From NCBI GenBank assembly GCA_009692865.1, contig SHYH01000003.1, forward strand, positions 1 to 56,815: a DNA stretch of 56,815 nt, written 5' to 3'. Below are positions 1 through 12,053 of the stretch, one piece after another; position 1 is the first letter of the stretch; each line of letters begins with the position of its first letter. The position numbers and the translations under genes are program-made. The notes below the pieces were generated by a model. It was not told the origin of the DNA. It saw only the letters and a list, made by a program, of their open reading frames with translations, and made no database searches. The DNA is from Dehalococcoidia bacterium (GTDB taxonomy: Bacteria > Chloroflexota > Dehalococcoidia > Lucifugimonadales > GCA-2717565).

Positions 1-693
1 GAGGGCATCTACACCGCCGACCCGCGCATCGTCCCAGAAGCGCGAAAACTCCGCGAGATCAACTATGATGAGATGCTCGAGATGGCCAGCTACGGCGCCA
101 AGATGCAACCCCGCTCGATTGAGCTGGGGGCGGTCTACGGTGTGCCCATTCTGGTGGCCTCAACCTTCAGCGAGGCCCCAGGCACCCTCATTCATGCAGG
201 GGTAAACGCAATGGAGATCAGAAACAAGGTGCGAGGTGTTGTCTGCGACCTGAACGTCGCGCGTATCACGGTGCTCGGCGTGCCCGACCGTCCGGGCATC
301 GCCGCCGCCCTCTTCGAGCCCCTGGCCGAGGCCGGGGTCAGCGTGGACGTCATCGTTCAGAACGCCAGCACAGAGCGCCTGACCGACCTGAGTTTTACGA
401 TAGCCCAAACCGATCTGCCTCCGGCACTGAAGGTGGTGGAGGGCACGGCCAAGGCGGTGGGCGCCCGCGGCGTCGTCAGCGATCACCGGCTGGGCAAGGT
501 GAGCATCGTGGGCACCGGGATGTTGAACGCCCCGGGCTACGCCGCGCGCATGTTCCGCACCCTTTATGAGGCGGGCATCAACATCGAGATGATCACCACC
601 TCGGAGATACGCATCACCTGCATCGTCTCCGAGGACAGGGCCAGCGACGCGGTGCGGGCCCTCCACCGGACCTTCCAGCTCGACCAGGAGTAG
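1..693 (+). CDS. lysC: Aspartate kinase, C-terminal part with ACT domains (5' end outside window)
   Basis: Frame open from base 1: EGIYTADPRIVPEARKLREINYDEMLEMASYGAKMQPRSIELG, then two ACT-like repeats. Confidence 0.93.
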   Translation, partial: EGIYTADPRIVPEARKLREINYDEMLEMASYGAKMQPRSIELGAVYGVPILVASTFSEAPGTLIHAGVNAMEIRNKVRGVVCDLNVARITVLGVPDRPGIAAALFEPLAEAGVSVDVIVQNASTERLTDLSFTIAQTDLPPALKVVEGTAKAVGARGVVSDHRLGKVSIVGTGMLNAPGYAARMFRTLYEAGINIEMITTSEIRITCIVSEDRASDAVRALHRTFQLDQE

Positions 694-698
694 CTCCG

Positions 699-1259
699 CT
701 GGCCCAAGCACTGTTTTGCCCCCGCTGCGGCCACGACAATCTCCCAAAGGCCCGCTTCTGCGGCGCCTGCGGCGCTGTTCTGGCAGCCGCAGTACAACCC
801 TCTCCTCAGCCCCCTGTGGCAGCAGCGCCGCTTCCTGCCTACGTAGGTTTCTGGATGCGGGCAGGGGCGGCGCTCATAGACCTGGTCATCTTGCAAATCG
901 CCAACGCCGTTGTCTCAGCGCTGCTCATTCTCTTCAGCCTACCAGGCGGTATGGGGGTCACCCTTTTCGCCTATGAGGGAAGTCTCCTCATCACCATCCT
1001 GCTTCCCGGGGTGTACTTCCTCCTCCTCACCGGCCTCCAGGGCCAGACCCTGGGCAAGATGCTCTTGCGCATTAAGGTGGTGGATGAGGCGGGGCGGGCA
1101 CCCGGACTCAAGAAGGCGCTCCTGCGCGAGACCCTTGGCAAGTTTGTCTCCACCATTGCCATGGGTGTGGGCTTCCTCTGGGTGGTCTGGGATAAGGAGA
1201 AGCAGGGCTGGCATGACAAAATTGCCCGCACCCATGTTATCCTGGCGAGGAAGCTGTAG
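699..1259 (+). CDS. RDD family membrane protein with N-terminal double-CxxC zinc ribbon; start uncertain
   Basis: Frame upstream of the called GTG (816) is open and reads FCPRCGHDNLPKARFCGACGAVL, then the RDD-like body; no ATG, so start codon unclear. Confidence 0.7.
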   Translation: MAQALFCPRCGHDNLPKARFCGACGAVLAAAVQPSPQPPVAAAPLPAYVGFWMRAGAALIDLVILQIANAVVSALLILFSLPGGMGVTLFAYEGSLLITILLPGVYFLLLTGLQGQTLGKMLLRIKVVDEAGRAPGLKKALLRETLGKFVSTIAMGVGFLWVVWDKEKQGWHDKIARTHVILARKL

Positions 1260-1297
1260 TCGCCGTATGTGTCTACCCCTAGCGGAGAGGGTTCGCC

Positions 1298-3217
1298 ATG
1301 CGCTGCCCCATATGCGGGCGTGAAAACCCGGAAGGGAACGCCTACTGTATCTTCTGTGGCGCGCCGCTAACGGCTGGGGCCCCGGTCCAAGGACCGACGG
1401 GAACTCCTGCCGGGATGTCCTCCTTGGCCGAGCTGGCCGGGCAGGTGCAGGCCCTGCGGGAGATCCTCCTTTACTACGCCGCCCGCATGGCTTCCGTGGA
1501 GGGTGTCCTTGGGATCACCCCGCCTGCTGCCGCGCCTCCCACCTCCCAATCCCAGGGGGCCACACCTGCTGCAGCAGATGTCTCTTCTGGCGCGCCTCCC
1601 GCCGAGGCCGCGCCAATGGCTCCGCCTCCAGGACCTGGCCCTGCATGGCAACAGGCGGGCCAGTGGGAGCAGATCCTGGGAGGCAACTGGCTGGCCATCG
1701 TGGGAGGGCTGGCGGTTCTCGTCGGCGTCGGTTTCTTTCTGAAGCTGGCCTTCGACAACGACTGGATCGACCCGACAGGGCGGGTGGTCCTGGGGGTGGT
1801 GGCGGGGATGGGCTTCCTGGCAGCGGGAGAGTGGTACGAGCGGCGGTACGGGGTCTGGGCCCAGGCCATGACGGCCGCTGGCGTCGGCATCCTGTACCTG
1901 GCCATCTTCGCCGCCCTCGTGCTCTACAACCTCATCGGCGTCTACCCGGCCTTCGCCTTCCTGGCCCTCGTCACCCTGGTCTCCGGCGTGGCCGCCCTGC
2001 GGTACGAGGCGCCTGTCCTGGCGGCCCTCGGCGTGGTGGGCGGTATGGCTACACCCTTCATGCTCGTGGGGGAGCTGCCCGACCGTCGCATCCTGATCGC
2101 CTACATCGGGCTGCTGGACGTGGGGATAGTGGGCCTGGCCAGCTTCCGCAACTGGCGTCCCCTCACCCTCCTGGGATTCCTGGGCTCCCTGTACTGGTTC
2201 TCCAGGGCGGCCTTTGTTGGGACGCCCCTGGTAGGGGAAGGCTTCCTGACCGTCCACTTCGTCCTCTTCGTGGCGGCCACCACCCTGTTCCACCTCATCT
2301 GGCAGAAGCGGCCCAACCCCCTGGACTTTGGCTTGATGACCCTAAACGCCGGGACCTTCTTCCTCCTCAGCATCGGTCGTCTGTGGGACCCGTATGGAGA
2401 GTGGCTGGGCATCTTTGCCGTGGGCCTAGCGGGCTTCTATGCGGCGCTGGCCTCCTGGGCCCATGCCTTGAGCGGGCGCAACGCCTACCTTGTCCTCTTC
2501 CTCTGCGGCATAGCTACTGTGTTCCTTACGATAGCCATCCCCATTCAGTTCGAGGGGCCCTTTGTGCCCATCGCCTGGGCCGCTGAAGGGGTGGTGTTGA
2601 TGGCCCTGGGCACTCGTCTTGCCAGCTTCCCCTTGCGGGTGTCCAGCCTGCTGATGCTGACGGTGACGGTTAGCTGGCTCCTGCTTGTAGAGATGGACGT
2701 CAACTTGAGGCAGTTCCGCCCCCTCCTCAACGGACGCTTCGCCGCCTTTGCCGGGGGCATCACGGCCCTGTACCTGGCGGGCCTTCTCCTCTGGCGGGGA
2801 AGAGGCCAGCTTCGCTACGAGGAGGAGCGGACCTGGGTGCTTCCCGGGCTGTTGTTGGCGGCCAATCTGCTGACCCTCTGGATCCTGAGCTGGGAGCTGG
2901 TCAACTACGTGGACAGCCAGCTACACGCCTTTGCAAGGTTTGCTCCTGAGGTGAAGGGCTTTGGCCTCTCCGCCCTCTGGGCCGCCTACGCCGTTGTTGC
3001 GGTGGTGGCGGGCATGGCCGGCAGGGTTCGCATGGTGCGTCTGGGGGGCCTGGCCCTCTTTTGGGTGACTATCTTCAAGGTGTTTGTGGTTGACAGCTTT
3101 GAGCTAACCCAGGGCTACCGCGTGGCCTCGTTCATAATTCTGGGGGTCCTCCTGCTGGCAACGGGGTTCCTCTATCAGCGGTACCGAAGGGTCATACGGG
3201 GGTTTCTGCTTGAATAA
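1298..3217 (+). CDS. DUF2339-type polytopic membrane protein with N-terminal zinc ribbon
   Basis: MRCPICGRENPEGNAYCIFCGAPL, then many TM segments with GGNWLAIVGGLAVLVGVGFFLKLAFDNDWI. Confidence 0.85.
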   Translation: MRCPICGRENPEGNAYCIFCGAPLTAGAPVQGPTGTPAGMSSLAELAGQVQALREILLYYAARMASVEGVLGITPPAAAPPTSQSQGATPAAADVSSGAPPAEAAPMAPPPGPGPAWQQAGQWEQILGGNWLAIVGGLAVLVGVGFFLKLAFDNDWIDPTGRVVLGVVAGMGFLAAGEWYERRYGVWAQAMTAAGVGILYLAIFAALVLYNLIGVYPAFAFLALVTLVSGVAALRYEAPVLAALGVVGGMATPFMLVGELPDRRILIAYIGLLDVGIVGLASFRNWRPLTLLGFLGSLYWFSRAAFVGTPLVGEGFLTVHFVLFVAATTLFHLIWQKRPNPLDFGLMTLNAGTFFLLSIGRLWDPYGEWLGIFAVGLAGFYAALASWAHALSGRNAYLVLFLCGIATVFLTIAIPIQFEGPFVPIAWAAEGVVLMALGTRLASFPLRVSSLLMLTVTVSWLLLVEMDVNLRQFRPLLNGRFAAFAGGITALYLAGLLLWRGRGQLRYEEERTWVLPGLLLAANLLTLWILSWELVNYVDSQLHAFARFAPEVKGFGLSALWAAYAVVAVVAGMAGRVRMVRLGGLALFWVTIFKVFVVDSFELTQGYRVASFIILGVLLLATGFLYQRYRRVIRGFLLE

Positions 3218-4532
3218 GACGCGTCGTTTTCAGGCTGTTAGGTTATGGTGGGCGATGGCCCTCGCCGTAGCCATGTTGTTAGGCACCGTAGCGGTGGCCT
3301 TGGCCGACTTTACCCCTAAAGATTGGAGGTACTGGAAGGCCATCGCCCTGCCCCAACTCTCCGGAGGCGAGGAGATGGTCGAGCTGCCGCTTGACCGGGA
3401 TGTGTTCGGCGGCGCGGCCTCTTTCCTGGTGGACCTGCGGGTCATCGCCGATGAGAGCCAGGAGGCGCCGTCCCAGCTGAGGGTGGAGACATACCAGAGG
3501 GAGCAAACCTCCCTCCCTGTCCAGATGCGGGACCTGGCCCACCTGCTAGGACAGTACACCACCTTCGTGGCGGACCTTGGGGAGGAGGGGCTACTCCACA
3601 ACGAGATCGATATCATGGCTGCCAACAGGGCCGGGGACTTTCGCCGTGGGGTGGTGGTGGAGGCGAGCCGGGATGGGCAGGCCTGGCTGCTCCTGCGGGC
3701 CGACGGCGAGATCTTTGAGCTCCCCGTCCTTGTCAGAGGGGTTCCTGTTCGGGACACCACCGTCAGCTATCCCCAAACGACCGTCCGGTATCTGCGTGTG
3801 CGTATCAGCAACAAGGAGGGGGAGCCTCTGAGCATCGGCGCACCGCTGGTTTTCTACGTCAAAGAGACGCCCGCCACCCTCGTGGAGTATCCGGCCACAG
3901 CCCTCGAGAACCGGGTGGACCGGGAGCGTAAGGCAACAGTGGTGGTACTGGACATGAGCACCCAGGGGCTGCCCGCCAGCCATCTGGAGGTGGAGGTGTC
4001 CGAGAAGAACTTCTACCGCGAGGCAGACCTGGAAGGCAGCAACGATCGGAAGACCTGGACGCCGCTTGGCAAGACGGATGCGCTGTATGCGTACGATACG
4101 CCCCAGTACGTGAGCGCCGACCTCACCGTTGACTATCCTTTGGCCACCTATCGGTATCTTCGCCTGAGCGTCTTCAACCAGGACAACCCGCCACTGGCGG
4201 TGAGCGGCGTGAAGGTCATGGGGCCGCGACACCTGCTCCTCTTCCCGGCGCGTCCCGAGGTGGCCTACCGGCTCTACTACGGGAACGAGGAGACCCCACC
4301 CCCTTCCTACGACCTGGCCCAGTACCTCCAATATCTGGAGACCAGGGGCCTTCCCCAGGCCCGCCTGGAAACTCAGCAGCTCAACCCTCTCTTCGTAGAG
4401 AGGCTTCCGCCTGTAAGCGAGCGGTTTCCCTGGCTCCTTCCGGCCATCGTCATAGGCGCGATGGGGACCATCGCCCTGTTCCTGGCCCGGTTGCTCCTAC
4501 AGACGGGAAGCCGTATGGCCCCGCCCTCCTAG
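3210..4532 (+). CDS. DUF3999-like membrane-anchored protein
   Basis: Overlaps the DUF2339 gene end; N-terminal TM, beta-rich body, C-terminal TM; DUF2339/DUF3999 pairing is known. Confidence 0.7.
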   Translation: MNKTRRFQAVRLWWAMALAVAMLLGTVAVALADFTPKDWRYWKAIALPQLSGGEEMVELPLDRDVFGGAASFLVDLRVIADESQEAPSQLRVETYQREQTSLPVQMRDLAHLLGQYTTFVADLGEEGLLHNEIDIMAANRAGDFRRGVVVEASRDGQAWLLLRADGEIFELPVLVRGVPVRDTTVSYPQTTVRYLRVRISNKEGEPLSIGAPLVFYVKETPATLVEYPATALENRVDRERKATVVVLDMSTQGLPASHLEVEVSEKNFYREADLEGSNDRKTWTPLGKTDALYAYDTPQYVSADLTVDYPLATYRYLRLSVFNQDNPPLAVSGVKVMGPRHLLLFPARPEVAYRLYYGNEETPPPSYDLAQYLQYLETRGLPQARLETQQLNPLFVERLPPVSERFPWLLPAIVIGAMGTIALFLARLLLQTGSRMAPPS

Positions 4533-4548
4533 ACCTCTTCTGGGCTAC

Positions 4549-4696
4549 TAACAGGCTGCGGAAAAACCTTCTCGCCCATCCCCTTTCCCCCTTCCTGGCC
4601 AGGAAGGGGGTGGGAATTATATCTGGCGGACACCCCCAGACCCCTGCCAAAGGGGCTTCGCCCCTCTGGACTCCCCTATTTCCGCAGCCTACTGAC
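4549..4696 (+). repeat. MITE-like ~148-bp repeat, copy A
   Basis: TAACAGGCTGCGGAAAAA ... TTTCCGCAGCCTACTGA; inner CCCCCTTCCTGGCCAGGAAGGGGG and GAATTATATCTGG shared with three other loci. Confidence 0.8.
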
Positions 4697-4831
4697 GTCC
4701 CTTCTCCCCCAAGGGAAAAGGGTAGGATGAGGAAGAGTTGTCGCCTTGTCTTTGCGGGATGGCCGCAGACATCCTTTGGGAGTATTGACCTTCTCCCCGT
4801 TTTGGGATATATGGGATGGTGTAAGCTAGAC

Positions 4832-5647
4832 ATGGGAGCTCCCGTGACCAATCGTCTGCTCTCGGTCATCATCCCCGCGTACAACGAGCAGGGGCGCATC
4901 AGCGTCACCCTTGAGCAGGTGGTGGGCTACCTGAACACCCGCTCCTACTCCTGGGAGGTGGTAGTGGTGGACGACGGGAGTACCGATGGGACAAAGGCAT
5001 TGGTGGCCCAGGTCGCAGGGCGCGACGATCGGGTTCGCCTGGTTGAAGGGCCTCACAGAGGGAAGGGCTCGGCGCTTCGACTGGGGATGAGCCAGGCCCA
5101 AGGCGAGCACCTGTTTTTCTGCGACGCCGACCTCTCCATGCCGATCAACCACCTGAGCCGATTCCTTCCTCCCGTCCTTAGCGACTGTGACGTGGCTATC
5201 GGATCGCGAGACATCCCCGGGGCCAGAAGGTTCGGGGAGCCCCCAAGCCGTCGCCTCCAGGGGAGGGTGTTTAACCGGTTGGGCCGCTGGCTCCTGGTGC
5301 CCGGCTTTGCCGATACCCAGTGCGGGTTCAAGTGCCTGAACGCAGCTGCAGCCCACCGGCTCCTGCCTCTCCTGCGGATCAATGGATTCAGCTTCGATGT
5401 GGAGATGCTCTTTGTCGCCAACAGGCTGAAGATGCGTATCGCAGAGGTGCCCATCGACTGGTATTATCAAGGGCGCAGCCGTGTGCGCTTTCCCTGGGAC
5501 GGCCTGCGCATGTTAGGCGAACTGCTGGCCATCCGCCGGAATCACCTCCTGGGCAGGTATCGGCCGTCGCCCGTATCCGACGGAGATGTGGATGGCGTGA
5601 ACTCGGCGCAGGTGGCCTCCCAGGCGAGCTCGGAAAGAAACCGCTAG
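4832..5647 (+). CDS. Glycosyltransferase family 2 (dolichyl-phosphate glucosyltransferase-like)
   Basis: SVIIPAYNEQGRISVTLEQ, VVVDDGSTDGT, FCDADLSMP; ORF track start lies in repeat copy A, likely ATG 4832. Confidence 0.88.
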   Translation: MGAPVTNRLLSVIIPAYNEQGRISVTLEQVVGYLNTRSYSWEVVVVDDGSTDGTKALVAQVAGRDDRVRLVEGPHRGKGSALRLGMSQAQGEHLFFCDADLSMPINHLSRFLPPVLSDCDVAIGSRDIPGARRFGEPPSRRLQGRVFNRLGRWLLVPGFADTQCGFKCLNAAAAHRLLPLLRINGFSFDVEMLFVANRLKMRIAEVPIDWYYQGRSRVRFPWDGLRMLGELLAIRRNHLLGRYRPSPVSDGDVDGVNSAQVASQASSERNR

Positions 5648-5716
5648 AGGGAGGAGGCCTCCGGTGGTAGGCTGAGAGGGCCATCGGCGGAGCTTCGCTA
5701 CAAAGGGAGGGAATGC

Positions 5717-6125
5717 ATGCGCACCATTGAGCAGATCCTAAAGGAGAGCAAGACGGTGGCCGTGGTGGGGCTGTCCCCCAGGCCCGAGCGGGACAGCCAC
5801 GACATGGCCCGCTACCTGAAGGAAAACGGCCCGCATCATCCCGGTGAACCCCACCGCCACGGAGATCCTGGGGGAGACGTGCTACCCCTCCCTTTCGGCT
5901 GTTCCTGGTCCGGTGGACATCGTGGACATCTTCCGCCGTCCTGAAGACGTTCCCCCTATTGTGGAAGAGGCCATCCAGAAGGGCGCCCGCGTTGTCTGGA
6001 TGCAGCTGGGCATTGTGCACGAGGATGCGGAAAAAAGCGCCAAGGCCCACGGGCTGGACATGGTCATGGACCGGTGCACCAAGGTCGAGCATGAGGCTTT
6101 GAAGCACCAGGGGAAACTGCCCTAG
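5717..6125 (+). pseudogene. CoA-binding domain protein (YccU-like), frameshifted
   Basis: Two ORFs in different frames form one protein: MRTIEQILKESKTVAVVGLSPRPERDSHDMARYLKENG + RIIPVNPTATEILGETCYPSL. Confidence 0.8.
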
Positions 6126-6262
6126 CCCCTTTCGCGGAACGATTCTCCGGTTGCTCAAGGGAAAGCGGGGCAAAAAGGAAGCGCTAAAGGGCTTGTGCAG
6201 AGCCCTTCTCCAGTTGTACATTTCCAATTCTGGAAGCCATTGATGCTCTGTAGGACCTCGCC

Positions 6263-7093
6263 ATGACGCTGTATCAACAAGAAAGCACAGACCTCTACCT
6301 CCGAACCAAGCGCAAAGAGGCCGTTGATTTGGCCATGCGCGGCCGTTGGGAGGAGGCGGTGGAGGTCAACCGGAGCATTCTGCGCTTCGCCGACGACGAT
6401 ACTGAGGCTCATAACCGCCTGGGAAAGGCCCTCATAGAGTTGGGCCAGTACCAAGGGGCAAAGGAGGCCTTCCAAAAGGCCCTGTCCCTGAAGCCTGCCA
6501 ACCCCATCGCGCGCAAGAACCTGGAGAGGTTGAAGCGGCTGAAACCGACGGCGCCCCTGGTGAAGAAAGCGGAGAAGGCGAAGGCTAACCTCTTTGTGGA
6601 GGAGAGAGGAAAGACCTGCGTCACGCGTCTCCAGGGCGTGGCGGAGCGTCAGGTCCTGGCCGCGGTGGCCCCCGGAGACACCGTCTACCTGCGGTGCAAG
6701 GACAACGTTGTCTGGGTGGAGTCTCCCCAAGCCGACGGCTTGGGGCACCTGGAGCCCCGGTTGGGGCTGCGCCTCAGCCGTTTGGTCCGGGGCGGGAACC
6801 AGTACGCCGCCGCTGTTACCAGCGTGAATGATTTGGAGCTATCCCTCATCATCCGCGAGACCTACCACCACCCGGACCTGGCCCGCGTTATCTCCTTCCC
6901 TGGGAAGACGGAACGGGTTCCGACCATTCCAGAGAATCTCCCTCTCTTCGATGAAGCCCTCGAAGCGGAGATGGTTCCGAGCAGGAATGAGGCGGACGAA
7001 GAGGATCCAGACCTCCTCGACCCCGATGGCTATCCTCGCACCCGTCAGGCCCAGGAAGAGGAGGAGGACGACGAGGAGGAGCAGGAGTACTGA
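6263..7093 (+). CDS. TPR-domain protein with acidic C-terminal tail
   Basis: TPR-like AHNRLGKALIELGQYQGAKEAFQKALSLKPANP; tail EEEEDDEEEQEY. Confidence 0.75.
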   Translation: MTLYQQESTDLYLRTKRKEAVDLAMRGRWEEAVEVNRSILRFADDDTEAHNRLGKALIELGQYQGAKEAFQKALSLKPANPIARKNLERLKRLKPTAPLVKKAEKAKANLFVEERGKTCVTRLQGVAERQVLAAVAPGDTVYLRCKDNVVWVESPQADGLGHLEPRLGLRLSRLVRGGNQYAAAVTSVNDLELSLIIRETYHHPDLARVISFPGKTERVPTIPENLPLFDEALEAEMVPSRNEADEEDPDLLDPDGYPRTRQAQEEEEDDEEEQEY

Positions 7094-7388
7094 CCTCTCC
7101 GGTTTGTCCCCCAGCCCTTGGCGCCCAAGCGTTCAGAGACACTCCTGGCATATCGACGGTCTGCAGTAACCCCCGGTGTCAGTTCGAACATTCTCCTTCT
7201 CCTCGACTTGTCTTGGCGCACTCTTCTCGGGTGCTATGGCCGTGAAAGCCTAACCCGATATTCTTCGTATCTGTTTCCCTTGCCCCGCAATAGGGAGAAA
7301 AGCTACAATTTTGGGGTGTTCCAAAAGTACCCTCTCCCCTCAAGAGCGAGGGCTGCAAAACAAGTCCAGGGTTCCGGCGAGGGAGTTC

Positions 7389-8084
7389 ATGCCTGTCATC
7401 GGCATCACGGCCTCTACCTTGCGAGAGGCCCAGCCTTATGCAGCGTCCCTGGAGAGGCGGGGGGCGACGGTCCGGCTGCTCCTCCCAGGCCAGGGGGCTT
7501 CCCCTGGGCAGGTCATTAGAGAGATTGATGCCCTGATGCTTAGCGGTGGCGCGGACATTCACCCCGGCCGCTATCAGAGGGCGGCGGACGCTGGGGCAGC
7601 GTTGGAGATCGAGGTCGACCGAGATGAGATGGAGCTGCCTCTGCTGGAGGCAGCCCTGCGCCAGGACATGCCCGTTCTGGGCATCTGTCGGGGCATGCAG
7701 GTCCTGAATGTGGCCCTGGGGGGCAAGCTCATCCAGGACCTGCCTGACCACAGGGAGGTACGTGAAAATGAGCAGTGGGTCTCCGCCTATCACCGCATCT
7801 TCGTCACGCCTGGCAGCAAGCTGGCGGCTATTCTGGGCGTGGGCGGCTTTGTAAGGGTCAACAGCCGCCACCATCAGGGGGTGAAGGAGGCCCAGAAGGC
7901 GGCGTCCTTGCTTGCCTCAGCCTACTCTCTGGACGATGGCCTCATTGAGGCCCTGGAGAGCCCGGCCCACTCGTGGGTGCTGGCAGTCCAGTGCCACCCG
8001 GAGCGGGAAGGAGAGCTCCCCCCCCACTGGGGCCACCTGTTCGATGGCCTTGTTGAGCGGGCCAGCCGCTCCCAGGAAGGGTGA
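7389..8084 (+). CDS. Gamma-glutamyl-gamma-aminobutyrate hydrolase family (peptidase C26)
   Basis: LGICRGMQVLNVALGGKLIQDL; C-terminal QCHPE; likely ATG 7389 rather than 7311. Confidence 0.9.
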   Translation: MPVIGITASTLREAQPYAASLERRGATVRLLLPGQGASPGQVIREIDALMLSGGADIHPGRYQRAADAGAALEIEVDRDEMELPLLEAALRQDMPVLGICRGMQVLNVALGGKLIQDLPDHREVRENEQWVSAYHRIFVTPGSKLAAILGVGGFVRVNSRHHQGVKEAQKAASLLASAYSLDDGLIEALESPAHSWVLAVQCHPEREGELPPHWGHLFDGLVERASRSQEG

Positions 8085-8180
8085 ACGGCGTTGCGATCTC
8101 TTCTCTTAGCGCCTCACCCCCACATCAATCCTCCTCCGTCAAGAGGGGGGAGGATGCTCCCTCCCCTTGTGGGAGGGAAT

Positions 8181-8219
8181 GAGAGGGAGAGGGAGAGGGA
8201 GGGGGAGGGGGGGGGGAGA
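8181..8219 (+). other. 39-nt uninterrupted purine tract with G-quadruplex-type spacing
   Basis: GAGAGGGAGAGGGAGAGGGAGGGGGAGGGGGGGGGGAGA, about 100 nt upstream of gyrA. Confidence 0.8.
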
Positions 8220-8317
8220 CGCTTGTCTACGCGAGAGGTCTTTTCAGTGTTTTTATGAGTCACCGGATTAGGTCAAGTTAGCTTGTCCAACCCATCTCCT
8301 CAGGAGTAGTGAGGTTC

Positions 8318-10894
<2,577 letters not shown>

Positions 10895-10900
10895 CCTACG

Positions 10901-11929
10901 TCACAGCAGCCTGGTCGGGGGGTTCTCCTTCCCCTTGATGTAGGGTATCCCCAGGTGCTCGTAGGCCCGGCGAGTGGCGACCCGCCCGCGAGGGGTGCGG
11001 TCCAGGAAGCCTAGTTGCAACAAATAGGGCTCGTACACGTCCATCACCGTGTCCGCCTCCTCGCTGATGGAGGCGGCAATGGTCTCCAGGCCCACAGGCC
11101 CGCCGTCGAACTTCTCGATGATAGACCTCAGCACCTTGTAGTCCACCCCGTCCAGACCCAGGGCGTCCACCTCCAGGCGGGCCAGGGCCTCCAGGGCCAC
11201 CTCCCGCGTGATAGCGCCATCGGCCACCACCTGAGCATAGTCACGCACCCGCTTCAGCAGCCTGTTGGCCACCCGGGGCGTGCCTCGGGACCGGATGGCG
11301 ATCTCCCTGATCCCGTCAGTGTCCGCCTCAATGCCCAGAATGCGGGCAGAGCGCAGCAGGATGGCCTCCAGGGCCGCGTGGTCGTAGAAGTCCAAGCGCT
11401 CCACAGCCCCGAACCGGTCCCGCAGGGGCGGGCTCACCATGGCGAAGCGGGTGGTGGCGCCGATGAGGGTGAAGGGTGGAATGCGTAGGTTGATGCTGCG
11501 GGCTGCCATGCCCTTCCCGACCACCCAGGAGAGGGAGAAGTCCTCCATAGCCGAGTAGAGGACCTCCTCCACCACGCGGCTCAGGCGATGCACCTCGTCA
11601 ATGAAGAGGATGTCCTCCCGCTGAAGGTTGCTAAGAATTGCCGCCATGTCGCCTGCGCGCTCGATGGCGGGGCCCGAGGTAACGCGCAGGCTGACCCCCA
11701 TCTCGGCGGCAATGATCATGGCCAGGGTGGTCTTGCCCAGGCCAGGCGGGCCGTAGAGAAGCAGATGGTCCAAGGGCTCGCCCCGCATCTTAGCGGCCTG
11801 GATGGCGATGCCCAGATTAGCCTTGATGCGCGCCTGGCCCTGGTACTCGACCAGGCGCCGGGGGCGCAGGCTGGTGTCCAGGGAGAGGTCATCTTCGGTG
11901 GGATTGCTGGAGACCAGGCGGTTTGCCAC
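10901..11929 (-). CDS. ruvB: Holliday junction branch migration helicase RuvB
   Basis: [52 protein letters not shown]. Confidence 0.98.
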   Translation of the reverse strand: MANRLVSSNPTEDDLSLDTSLRPRRLVEYQGQARIKANLGIAIQAAKMRGEPLDHLLLYGPPGLGKTTLAMIIAAEMGVSLRVTSGPAIERAGDMAAILSNLQREDILFIDEVHRLSRVVEEVLYSAMEDFSLSWVVGKGMAARSINLRIPPFTLIGATTRFAMVSPPLRDRFGAVERLDFYDHAALEAILLRSARILGIEADTDGIREIAIRSRGTPRVANRLLKRVRDYAQVVADGAITREVALEALARLEVDALGLDGVDYKVLRSIIEKFDGGPVGLETIAASISEEADTVMDVYEPYLLQLGFLDRTPRGRVATRRAYEHLGIPYIKGKENPPTRLL

Positions 11930-12053
11930 GGCGGACGTCCTACAAGTCAGGCTGGCCCCATTCTAGCGGGGAGTCGCACAAGTGTTCAAGCCCCTCGTGC
12001 AGGCCTCTGTGGGCAGTACTCGAACCTTCTGTGGCCTGATCTCGTGCCCAGGC

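Noticed and set aside
4610-4831. Long N-terminal extension of the glycosyltransferase
   Set aside because: It is translation of MITE copy A; the conserved region starts after ATG 4832.
8110-8220. CRISPR-like or tandem-repeat array
   Set aside because: Only short purine-rich repeats; no regular repeat-spacer structure anywhere in the window.
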